NCBI RefSeq assembly: GCF_018873765.1
Contig: NC_057922.1
Location: 44,102,321 to 44,166,320, forward strand
Source of the DNA: Telopea speciosissima
Taxonomy: Eukaryota > Streptophyta > Magnoliopsida > Proteales > Proteaceae
Length of the DNA: 64,000 nucleotides
Direction: 5' to 3'
A program made the position numbers and the translations under genes. The notes under the pieces were generated by a model. It was not told where the DNA came from. It searched no databases and worked only from the letters and a program-made list of their open reading frames with translations. Positions 55,422 to 64,000 of the stretch are shown piece after piece (position 1 is the first letter of the stretch; each line of letters opens with the position of its first letter).

Positions 55422-58400
55422 ATGACAACAACTAAAGTACAGTACCACTATCTTCAAGGGACATTTACAAAGATTATTGATGTTGAACGATTTGGTTACC
55501 TAGATATGATATCTGACATATATAATTCACTTTTGAGTACTATTCCCAAAGGGAGATCTGTGGACTTCAATGTCAAATATATGACAGTTGACAAGATGAA
55601 AGATATGGTAGTGAAGACAGATAAAGATGTGATGGAAATGGTAGACATGCTTGGTACTCAGGTGGATTGTATCCACATGTATGTCTACAATGTCCAAGTT
55701 GGTAACAACACTGATACTGTTACCATCAATGGACACCATGTCAAGTTTGTGGGTGATACTGCAAGAAATAGACCAGAGATTGGAGCACCATATCCAGCTA
55801 TTCCCCTTACTAATATGTCTACAAGTACTAGGCCAAAAGCTAATATAAGAAGGGGTGGCCTCAGTAATCCTCAAAGGGATGGTGGCAGAAATATTCAAAG
55901 GGATGGTGACATGAATGTTCAGAAGGGTGGTGCTATTTTGATGCATAATAGCAGTCAGACTGCTGTTCTTGGGTCAACTAGTGCATCTCATAACCGAGTC
56001 ACATTTGACAATATGAGTTCTGCAGTTATGCATGATAGTGGGGTTGCTTTTACTGAAGTTGGTATGTCTAGTAGGTGTAGGAGTGCTAGTATTGTGAGAT
56101 CTACTACAACTACTACTACCACTATAGATTTGGGAAGTAATGATGCAATCATTCCATCATCTGATCCAACCAATCCATCAGCTAGCAGGGTACTTGAGGG
56201 TGAGGAACAGGAAGTGAACAATGACACATCAGATTCTGATTATGTAGCTGGAGAATCTGATGATTTAAGTGACAGTTCAGAGAGTTGTGATGAAGACTAT
56301 GAAGAATTTGGAAGTGATGCAGAAAAGGAAGAGAACAGTAAAGAGGGATCAAATGGTGAGGAAGAGGATTATGATACTCAGTCTGATATACCGAGGGATC
56401 CAAGCAATAGGATCCATTTGATAGTTGAACAATTGTTCAAGAATGGGCAGCACTTCAGAGAAGTTTTGAAGGATTAAGAAGTGCAAGAATGTTTTAAGAC
56501 ATTGAAGATAAAAAATGAGGGCAAAAAGGTGAGTGCAATTTGTGCAGGAAAAGGGTGTCTATGGAAGAAATATGCTTCACGTTTAAAAGATGGCATTACA
56601 TTTGCTATCAAGACATTTACTCCCACTCACACATGTATGAAATTGGTTAGAAATGAGGGAGTAAGTGCACGTTGGATAGCAGGAAAGATTGGGTCCAAAA
56701 TTAGATCGGACCCAGATATGAGTCTGAAAACCATGGAACAACTGTTGAGTGATCAGTATTCATTGGACACCTGCAATATGCAATTGTATAGGGCTAAATG
56801 GATTGCCCTAGGGGAAGATAGTTCATGTCATAAAAAAGCATTTAGGAGACTGGAAAGTTATGCAGACGGGATAATGAGAGCAAATGTTGGGAACCAAGTA
56901 GCGATAGAATATCAGAATGGATTCCAACATGGATTGGTAGAGAGTGAATTATTCAGAGATGAATACAGAGTAGATCGTCAATTCAGGCGTTTGTTTGTAT
57001 GTTTTAATGCTTGTGTTCAAGGTTTTTTGAAGGGATGCAGGCCATTCTTGGGCCTTGATGGATGTCATTTGAAGGGAATATATGGGGGAGTTCTTGTATC
57101 TGCTGTTTCAATGGATGGAAACAATGGCATGTATCCAGTTGCTTACGGTGTGCTTGAGAATGAATCCACTGACAGTTGGTTATTCTTTCTCAGTTGCTTA
57201 CGTGATGCCATAGGTCCAGTCACACCTACAGGACTTCCATATACATTTATGACAGATAAACAAAAGGTATGACTAATATCATTGACATTATATTTGTGAT
57301 TTTATGGCATGATATTTAGGTTTTTGACTAGTGAATATTCTTTTCATTTATAGGGTCTTATTGAAGCTATTGCAAAATTATTCCCTGAGGCACACCATAG
57401 GCATTGCTGCAGACATCTATACAATAACTTCAAGTCACGATGGGATAGTGGCATTCAACTGAGGAGTCAGTTCTGGGCTGCATGCAAATCATATAATCCC
57501 TATGGTTTCTAAAAGGCTATGAATGAAATGAAGGAAGATAATGAAGGGGCCTATGATTGGTTGATGAAGACACCAGTACCGATGTGGGCAAGACATGCTT
57601 TTGATCATAGAGCCAAAAGTGACCACATCACCAACAACTGTACTGAGTCATTCAATCACTGGGTAGGACCCTTGAGGAGTAAGCCTATCCTTACTTTGGT
57701 GGATGATCTTAGAGTGAAGATGATGAAAAGGTTACATAAAAGGTATGAGAGTGGCTTAACCAGTTTCACAAGGCTGACTCCAACAATTTGTGAGAAACTG
57801 GAGGCAGTATGGAAGGGTATGAGGCACTGTGTACCCATTTCAGCAGGTAGAGAGATGTTTGAGATACAAGATGGATCTGGCCTAAGATATGTTGTTAACA
57901 TGACTGAGTCAACTTGTGAGTGTGGGGTGTGGGTAGCCACGGGGTTATCTTGTAAACATGTTGGAGTTTGCATTCCAAATTATAGGGGAACTTTAGAGGA
58001 CTATTGTGATCCAGCTTACACCACAGAAAGATATTTAATGGCCTATCAAGAAATCATTTACCCATTGAGTGATCTTAGTACACTGCAAGAGACTGACTTG
58101 CTTCCTCCAATATTAAAGAGAGGGATTGGTAGACCTCGTATGAGTAGGAGAAGAGAACCAGATGAGGCAACCCCATGCAATTCAAGGAAGAAGAGAAGGA
58201 GTATCAAATGTCAACTCTGTGGAGGTATTGATCATAACAGGAGGACTTGCAAGTATAAAGACAAGAGACCATCCACTTCTCGCAGTGCTCCTAAGGTATG
58301 GCATGATAACATACTCAATGTCATATTTAGTTTTGCATGATAAAACTATGTAGAATGTAATATTTTTGTTCTTGTCTTTTTTTTAGAGAAAGAGAAACAA

Positions 58401-58572
58401 CAGGGATGATGATGCTACCTCTACATAGAGGATAACCAGGTCCTCACAGAGATCCTCACAGCAATCTACTATAACTTCAGACATTGTGTGTGCACAAGAG
58501 AAGGTGAAGGGAAAAATGGCTGCCAAGTCTGCAAAGGTTATAGCATTCAGAAGAGCAAACCCTCAACAATAA
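55422..58572 (+). pseudogene. MuDR-type MULE transposase gene with three stop codons
   Basis: Three exons: 55422-57266, 57354-58295 and 58387-58572, with GT-AG introns of 87 and 91 bp. The start MTTTKVQYHYLQG is chosen because the N-terminal domain begins there; an earlier in-frame ATG exists at 55347. Domains: N-terminal PB1-like segment (residues 1-110), acidic low-complexity tract (about 265-345), MuDR DNA-binding domain (KVSAICAGKGCLWKKYASRL...HTCMK), MULE DDE domain (GLDGCHLKGIYGG with the first Asp, YTFMTDKQKGLIEAI with the second), SWIM finger (CECGVWVATGLSCKH) and zinc knuckle CQLCGGIDHNRRTC. In-frame stops at 56475 (TAA), 57510 (TAA) and 58426 (TAG) disable it, but no frameshift is seen. 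Confidence 0.93.
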
Positions 58573-59880
58573 TGGTATGAGTCCTACTAATTATCAATGG
58601 GGTGTAAAACTTGATTAACTTGATTTGTTTAAAACAAACATTTAACATTTACTTAAGTATAGTTGGTCACTTGGAATTTGTTTCATCACTTGTAGGTATG
58701 GTGAGGTGATCTTGAGCTGATGAGCCAACTTCAATGAGATGCTGCAACCATGTCTTTCAGATTTACAATTATGTCTTGGGGTTGGGCTGGTATTAAGGTG
58801 CAGGGTCATAGGTTGTTTGTAACATTTTTAAGTACAATGAGTCTTTGTAATTTCATTGTGACTTTTTTAGAGAGACTATTTACATGTACTCCTACTGGGG
58901 TTCTTGACTTATTTGGGGCTTGACTGCTATCCTGCCCTTTGGACTTGATTTTCAGTAACTTTATTTGTGAATCTCTGTGTTTGAGGTTCTTTGTGCTGTT
59001 TTTTATTTGCTGTTCAAGGACAATCATGAATTGAGATGTTGATTTTCATGTTTTTTTAGAGAGACTATAATTACTTATTTTTTTAACCCTCCTGCAGAAC
59101 ATTTTTCTGCCTTTACACTTTTTTTCTGTTAGATCTATTGTTTTATCAAAATTGAAAGAGGGGAAGTTGCACATATGACCAATACAGACTACAGTTCCTT
59201 CTGATAAGGAACCTTCAAAGCAAAAGGTCTTGCTTGTATATGGGTACTGCCCATCTATATATGAACAGATTTGGATTAATTGCAAGAAGAAAAATCTGCC
59301 AGAAAATTTCCAAACAGATTTGAGGGAACTGCAGACATGAGATTTCACATCTCTGTGAAACAGATTTCATGCAACAATGCATTTTTCTAGGTTGATCCAT
59401 CTTTGACCTGAAAAATGTGTATTTACAGAACAGATTTCCTATTCTATTGTTTTGTATTCATTCCACCTTATTTGTTTATACTCTTAAAAACTTGAAATTT
59501 ACTTCCTACGTTAGTGGTAGTGATTCATCGCACTTTGTTCTTTTGCTTGATCAAAGTTGAGGCATATTCCCTCTTTTGCAGCCCCTCTTTAAATCATTAG
59601 CACAATGCACTTCCATCAGGGGCTGATCTTTTGATTCTCATGACATTAAAGTGGGCAAAATGGCTGCAGGAAGAAGTTCACAAGATGCAATTTTACTACA
59701 CAAGATGCTACTTTACTACATATTCTAATAACAGAGAACAGTTCACAAGATGCTACTTTGCTACAATATTCAACCATAATTAACATCCATCATTACAACC
59801 CAAAACTAAAAAACATCCATGATTACAACCCAAGACTAACCAAAATAGACTTCAACAAAATGACTTTGATATTCCCAGAC
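58573..59880. other. Region between the transposase and GRF genes
   Basis: About 1.3 kb holding both 3' untranslated regions of the convergent genes. Short minus-strand frames (59046-59400) show no family. A small repeat 'acaagatgctactttactac' recurs near 59680, 59700 and 59735. Confidence 0.5.
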
Positions 59881-60264
59881 TTAAATCACTACGTTCCAAA
59901 TACAGTACAATACAATCAGAACTATTACTACTTGATTTGTGATCTTCATTCTTGCTACAGTCTTCTCCACAGTATTCAATCTAATATTCAGACTGCCAAT
60001 CTCTTCACTTCTCTGCTGCTCTATGTCACCCTCATTGTTTGGTGCATCACTAGCATGCACAGATTGGCTTGTTTCACCAATGGGTACTGCCCATCTGAAG
60101 AATCTACAACCACCATTATCTCTGTTGAAACAAATATAATACAGCCTATCTGGGTTGTTCATTGACTCTGATATCCTCACAGCAGATCTCCTCCGGCAAT
60201 AACATTCCATGTTTTGGAACCTCACCCACCTTGCACAGCCGCTATTCACACTCCCAGATGACAT
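59881..60264 (-). CDS. Small GRF-type zinc-finger protein with C-terminal membrane anchor
   Basis: An intact 127-residue frame, ATG at 60264 to TAA at 59881. Residues about 20-62 form a GRF-type zinc finger: CYCRRRSAVRISESMNNPDR, then LYYICFNRDNGGCRFFRW, matching the C-x-C...NPxRxFYxC...CxFFxW pattern. A predicted coiled coil follows (DIEQQRSEEIGSLNIRLNTV, about 80-105), then a hydrophobic tail VVIVLIVLYCIWNVVI that would anchor it in a membrane. Plants have many such GRF/coiled-coil/TM proteins of unknown function; GRF fingers elsewhere bind single-stranded nucleic acid. It lies convergent to the transposase within the inner MULE. It may be captured or a standing second gene of this MULE lineage. 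Confidence 0.75.
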   Translation of the reverse strand: MSSGSVNSGCARWVRFQNMECYCRRRSAVRISESMNNPDRLYYICFNRDNGGCRFFRWAVPIGETSQSVHASDAPNNEGDIEQQRSEEIGSLNIRLNTVEKTVARMKITNQVVIVLIVLYCIWNVVI

Positions 60265-60503
60265 CTTACCTGCAGTAACATTTTTGTTTTGGATGTTCAG
60301 ATGGGAAACACAACAATAAAGTTAGATAAAATTGTGGGAATCATCTCTGAGATGATGCTTTTCATTTTAGTATTTAGCTTGAGAGATGGGTTCTACTATC
60401 TTGTATGTATACCATTCCTGCAATAGTGTGGGGGTTACTTCCATCCCTCATTTACTTTTACTTCAGGTGTGATAAAATTGTTGTTTGCTTTCTATTTGTG
60501 TAG

Positions 60504-60968
60504 AATGCAGCTTACCTTGCAGAGTATCAGGGTTTAAGTGTAATTGATGTAGTTTTTGATTCCTTAGACAAGTCTGGTTACAATAACCAGACAATCCAAA
60601 AAGTAATGATCCAGTCCACCAACAACTCTGTTCTGAAGGTATTTAAGGAGAAAACTAGTTATGAGCTTGTATACTAGGTTGATGAAACTATCTGTAATGC
60701 CCTTAACTCATCCACCGAAGGCATCAAGGGATTTGCCCATTCTGTGTCCCTTACCAAGGAGACCATCTTTCCAGAAAATCAGGCTTTATTCTTCACTAGT
60801 GCTACTGAAATTGTAAAGAAGCTTCAGTTGTATAACATTTCAATCTGTGTAAATTTGTTTACTAATGAGTTTGTATCTTAAGCATGGGATTTCTTCTCAT
60901 ACCCAATGGTGGAGATAAATACATTTGTTAGCTCAACTAATATTGATGGAGTCGTCACTAAATTCCCA
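60504..60968 (+). pseudogene. GDPDL: Captured exon of a GDPD-like (SHV3-type) protein gene
   Basis: A single exon with intact borders (TTTGTGTAG|AAT and CCA|GTAAGT) of exactly 155 codons and two in-frame stops (TAG near 60675, TAA near 60879). It reads AAYLAEYQGLSVIDVVFDSL, QKVMIQSTNNSVLKVFKEKT, TIFPENQALFFTSATEIVKK and AWDFFSYPMVEINTFVSSTN, which fits the second glycerophosphodiester phosphodiesterase-like domain of plant GPI-anchored GDPDL/SHV3 proteins that act in cell-wall organisation. No flanking GDPDL exons are seen. Confidence 0.78.
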
Positions 60969-61378
60969 GTAAGTATGCATCCTAAAATTGCCTTCAATTT
61001 AAAGTGTGCCAGAATGTCTAATACTTTAAAAATCACTATCTTCATGGTAGGGTTCTGGAAGAGAAAACCATTAAGAAGTGTTTTCAATTTCTCATTAATA
61101 AAAACAAGGACAAGGATACCGGGAGTAGAAGACTAATTAGATGGGCTGGGTAATTTCATTTACAGCAAACATCAAAAGGGTACAGCAAGACATTGTGATT
61201 TTATGCCCTAATCGAAGAGAGAAAATAAGGAGAAGAAGACATGAATGTATTACCTTAACTTCGCCGGAAATTGCAATGTCACCTGAGACGATGGAGATAG
61301 TTAAACCAGAGAGGGCTAAAATCGTGGCCTGAGAAGAGGGCTGAGATAAGTTCTTCTTCTTCCTCCGGTTTCACTTCT
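60969..61378. other. Inner MULE segment of unknown origin
   Basis: The left part may be GDPDL intron. On the minus strand, 61331-61257 reads ATILALSGLTISIVSGDIAI with a donor-like GTAATA after GAAGTTAAG, which could be a further captured exon; I do not recognise the gene. Confidence 0.35.
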
Positions 61379-61842
61379 CTCTTCCCTTCTCATAGAGCAA
61401 TCAACTGCGTTTTTTCCTTTAACGGTGGCACCTCTCTATATGGTGGAAGAAATGGTGGCCTGAGAAGAGGGCTGAGCCGAAGTTCTTCTTCTTCCTCTGG
61501 TTTGCTGCAACAGTTGAATCGAAGAGGATGAAGTGAAGATGATGAGGTGAAGAGAAAGTGAAGATACCCTTTGAACAAGGGTTTATTTCACTACTAAGGG
61601 CATTTTAATCCTAACAAATCTGTGACAATGGTTTATTTCACTACTAAGGGTATTTTGGTCCTAATAAAATCATGACAACGGCAAGCCCTCACGACTAACC
61701 ACCACTGTTACGGGTCTGTAACGGTAGGGGTCAGTTGGTTATTAGTATGCAGCACGAGGGGGTAACAGTTGTTTCAAAGTTTTTGGGGGGGGGGGGTAAT
61801 GGTAGATAGTAAAAGTTTTGGGGTGGTAATGGTAAAAAACCC
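61379..61842. repeat. Inner MULE right terminal inverted repeat
   Basis: Inverted copy of 52987-53460. Just inside it, a 48-bp segment ('gtggcctgagaagagggctg') is duplicated at 61325 and 61454, so the repeat edge has been partly copied inward. Confidence 0.9.
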
Positions 61843-61950
61843 TTGTAAAAAAACCCCCACCCCATCAGCGTCTCTTCTCCTCCTCCTCCTTCTCCTTCTT
61901 CTTCTTCCTCCTCTGCAACCCCAAACCTTGTTTTCTCCACTTGAGGTCCT

Positions 61951-62260
61951 AACTCCAAACCATGACAGCAAGAATCATTGTACCAACCATCACCCATTCA
62001 TTTCTTGTGACAGGCCCCATCTGCTCCAACTTCTTTGTAGCCATGGCAGGGGCTTCTGGTGTGTCCTTAGTTTCAGGAGGATAGAGGTTATACAGGATAT
62101 ATGGAGTGGCTAGAAGAGAAACAAATGTAGGCAAACTAGCAGCCTTGAACCAGGAAAGCCACGGGCTGGCAATTTTGACCTCAAGTTCCTCAGCTAACCG
62201 GAGGTAGAGCAGGTTTTGAGCTGCAGCAGTTAGGAAAAGAGCACTTGAGTTACCAGCGGA
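61951..62260 (-). pseudogene. DIT1: Captured fragment of plastid dicarboxylate transporter (DiT)
   Basis: Minus-strand open stretch of about 100 codons beginning after an AG acceptor (GACAG|TCC): SAGNSSALFLTAAAQNLLYL, LASPW-type segment SPWLSWFKAASLPTFVSLLA, YPPETKDTPEAPAMATKKLE and GPVTRNEWVMVGTMILAV. This is the middle of the chloroplast 2-oxoglutarate/malate-type translocators (DASS/Na+-sulfate symporter family) that exchange dicarboxylates across the inner envelope. The reading frame ends in a stop at the junction with the outer MULE terminal repeat (about 61949). It is a short exon piece without transport function. Confidence 0.82.
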
Positions 62261-62640
62261 CTGTCATACATCACACAAGAGCGATGAATAAGTAGCTGAG
62301 AAATAAACAGATGATCAACTTCAGAAGATTAAGAGAACAAGGAGCTTTTTCCAGTTGCTGAAATGTGAGATACATCGACTGTAACATTTTCATTCACAGT
62401 GATTCAGAAAGAGTACCGTTGCCCTGAAACTAGAACAGATTCACAATCTAAATCAATCATGGCTATTATGAAGGAGTCAATTTTGGACTAAATAGATACA
62501 GAGCATTCCAATGAGATGCTTATAATCCGTTAGGTTGTCCAAGAAAACTAAATTCATATTTGATTTTCCAGGGCCCTAAAGCCTTTTTTATCGTTTCTGT
62601 TCCAATTGGGGTTCGTTGGTTCTAGTTCTGATTCATTTCG
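62261..62640. other. Outer MULE interior, likely DiT intron sequence
   Basis: AT-rich sequence without coding signal between the two captured fragments; probably carried along as the intron upstream of the DiT exon. Confidence 0.4.
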
Positions 62641-63300
62641 TGCCTTCTCATGCCTGAGACGGTGAGACCACGTGCAGCTTCATCGCCGAAACCTTCTGAT
62701 ACATGATTCAAACTCTCTTCCTGTGTTAATTTCTGCTCTTCTTCGTCGTCCTTGTCTTCTTCTTCTTCTTCTAGTGCTTCTTGCAACAGGCGCAAAGAAG
62801 CTTCAACTACATGAATCAGAGACGTTGTCTCTCTTTTGCAGTTCCCTGGATCGATTCTCTCTATCTGTGACAATCTCCCTTTGCCTTTCTCATGCTATGG
62901 AAGACGAATCTGTACCGTATTAGTAATTTTGTGTTTACTTTTTCAGTAGCAGAGGTTTCTTACTCTTCCAGTCTTATTTTACTCTTATTATCAATAATTG
63001 TTTGTTTTAAAATCGAATTAAGATGATGGGCTCTGAGAACCAGGGCTTCGACCCATCTCTTTGCATCTTGAGAAGAAATGGAGAGTTTGATCCTCGACGA
63101 GCCATCGAACGAAAAATCCTTCGCTGCCTACCACAGCGCCATGTCTTCCTTGGCTGACACACACCATCCTTTATCGCCGCCCACAGTCATAGTCACACCA
63201 GGCGATGATCCCTTGCTCTCGCCTTCGCCGCAATTTAGAGACATTCGAAACCCTAATCTATCTGATAATTCGTACGTCGAACCTCCTCTGTGTTACTATG
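62640..63300 (+). pseudogene. SNX2: Captured 5' end of sorting nexin 2 (SNX2) gene
   Basis: A C/T-rich leader (62670-62900) and short UTR precede ATGATGGGCTCTGAG (63023 on), reading MMGSENQGF. After a one-base frame disturbance and a TGA, the frame from 63078 reads MESLILDEPSNEKSFAAYHS, AMSSLADTHHPLSPPTVIVT and DPLLSPSPQFRDIRNPN...SYVEPP. This fits the disordered N-terminus of plant SNX2 proteins (retromer-associated, endosomal). The PX and BAR domains are absent. A second frameshift follows VEPP. The fragment is non-functional as a sorting nexin, but its upstream region may include a promoter. Confidence 0.68.
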
Positions 63301-63379
63301 TACACGCCATTTTGGGGTGATATTCAATCTCAGAAAGGACACATATTCCTTTCCCCATGACAGTTGGTGACCTCAAGTG

Positions 63380-63712
63380 GAGAAAACAAGGTTTGGGGCT
63401 GCAGAGGAGGAAGAAGAAGAAGGAGACAAAGAAGGCAAAGGAGGAATTGGAGGAGGAGGAGAAGGAGAAAGAGAAAGAGAAGGGATGGTGATGGGGTGGG
63501 GTTTTTTTAACAATTACCACCCCAAAAGGGCATTTTGGTCTTAAAAAATCTGTGACAATGGCATATTCTCACGACTAATCCTCTCCAGGAATGTAACGAT
63601 GGGGATTAATTAATTATTAGTATGCAACAGGAGAGGATAGTAATTATTTGAAAGTTTTTAAAAGGGTAATAATAGATATCACAGTTTTTGAGATGGTAAT
63701 TGTAAAAAACCC
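63380..63712. repeat. Outer MULE right terminal inverted repeat
   Basis: Complement of 52775-52986 plus 61852-61948. Its inner border 'gacctcaagtggagaaaac' is the mirror of the sequence at 61930-61948. A purine-rich GAAGGAGAAAG tract lies inside it. Confidence 0.88.
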
Positions 63713-64000
63713 TTCTTTTTTTCTTTTTAAGTCATTATAACAATTTTAACTACTACAAAGGACAAACGGACAAATGAACCAAAAATGAGTTCCGATTATA
63801 GGATTGAAAATCGAATCCAAACAAGAAAGACAGCAATGGCCACTGGTCGGTAGAGCAGCAGAGAGTGGACGGAACCAGATTCAGTAGTTCAGTTACCAGG
63901 ACCTCCATATCCATATTTCGCTTAAATTTAGAAATTAAATAAAAAAAATTTAGACAAAAAAGTAAATATTCCGTAAGATTAGGAAAAATTAATAATTAAA
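63713..64000. other. No gene seen
   Basis: AT-rich flank to the right of the outer MULE with no recognised feature. Confidence 0.5.

Larger units (their letters stand above)
52987..61842. mobile_element. Inner Mutator-like element with transposase and captured genes
   Basis: 8.86 kb between GGGTTTTTTACCATTACC and its complement. Terminal inverted repeats are about 465 bp (52987-53460 and 61379-61842). The 9-mers ttataaaaa (52978-52986) and ttgtaaaaa (61843-61851) match at eight positions, as expected for Mutator 9-bp duplications. Contents left to right: BTAF1 exons (minus), MuDR-type transposase (plus), GRF zinc-finger gene (minus), GDPD-like exon (plus). Confidence 0.92.
52775..63712. mobile_element. 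Outer Mutator-like element (Pack-MULE), interrupted
   Basis: Long terminal inverted repeats: left 52775-52986 continuing at 61852-61948, right 63380-63712, about 310-330 bp. Both begin GGGTTTTTTACAATTA (or complement). The left repeat is interrupted by the inner MULE; across the insertion the sequence continues exactly as the right repeat predicts. Without the inner element it would be about 2.1 kb and carry two captured gene pieces (DiT and SNX2) but no transposase. Outer 9-mers attttttta and ttctttttt match at only six low-complexity positions, so its target duplication is uncertain. Confidence 0.85.

Noticed and set aside
55527-55946. 139-residue minus-strand frame
   Set aside because: It is the complement of the transposase coding exon and has no family features.
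59238-60096. Shared 16-mer 'tgggtactgcccatct' at 59238 and 60081
   Set aside because: The surrounding sequences do not align, so I treat it as chance or a very short duplication without support.

Overview
This window is nuclear DNA from a flowering plant. It has GT-AG introns, one recognisable host gene, Au-type SINEs, RTE- and L1-type LINEs, Ty1/copia and Ty3/gypsy LTR elements, hAT-like MITEs and Mutator-like elements (MULEs). The codons, intron sizes and repeat types suggest a repeat-rich, probably woody, non-grass angiosperm. I cannot name the species. There are no bacterial-style operons, CRISPR arrays, rRNA genes or stand-alone tRNA genes.

Layout. 1-2772: the 5' end of a minus-strand LTR retrotransposon that continues off the left edge. 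2.8-6.2 kb: a decayed minus-strand L1-type LINE. 6.5-8.1 kb: a foldback MITE and two tandem-repeat blocks. 8.2-10.9 kb: a decayed minus-strand 'putative gypsy type transposon' gene with a MITE in its intron. 12.7-24.9 kb: the only clear host gene, a plus-strand MAP65 microtubule-bundling protein of the MAP65-6/7 type. Its 7.1 kb first intron holds two Au SINEs (one split by a hAT-like element) and an RTE LINE, each of the younger insertions with readable target-site duplications. 25.3-32.5 kb: a nearly full-length but disabled Ty1/copia element. 32.5-34.9 kb: a solo LTR, then a second copy of the LTR seen at 1.1-2.8 kb. 34.9-44.7 kb: a non-autonomous Ty3/gypsy element whose two LTRs share R-U5 and the TATA box but not the upstream U3. 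44.7-48.4 kb: non-coding, LTR-like sequence with recurrent hairpin motifs. 48.9-50.0 kb: a LINE 3' end with a poly(A) tail. 50.8-52.7 kb: a hAT-like element sitting in the loop of a foldback MITE. 52.8-63.7 kb: two nested MULEs.

The most interesting part is the nested MULE pair. The inner MULE (52987-61842) lies inside the left terminal inverted repeat of the outer MULE (52775-63712), with a 9-bp target duplication matching at 8 of 9 positions. The inner element carries a MuDR-type transposase gene with three isolated stop codons. On the opposite strand it carries an intact small GRF-type zinc-finger/membrane-anchor gene. It also carries host-derived pieces: the last two exons of a BTAF1/MOT1 gene with their intron, and one exon of a GDPD-like (SHV3-type) gene. 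The outer element is a Pack-MULE with a fragment of a plastid dicarboxylate transporter and the 5' end of a sorting nexin 2 gene.

The MAP65 gene has three oddities. The sequence upstream of its first recognisable exon is frame-disrupted, so no intact start can be assigned. A 75-nt intron is stop-free and in frame, so it is exitron-like. A 12-residue phospho-motif unit is repeated four times in the C-terminal tail. All family assignments come from reading translations; no database search was possible.
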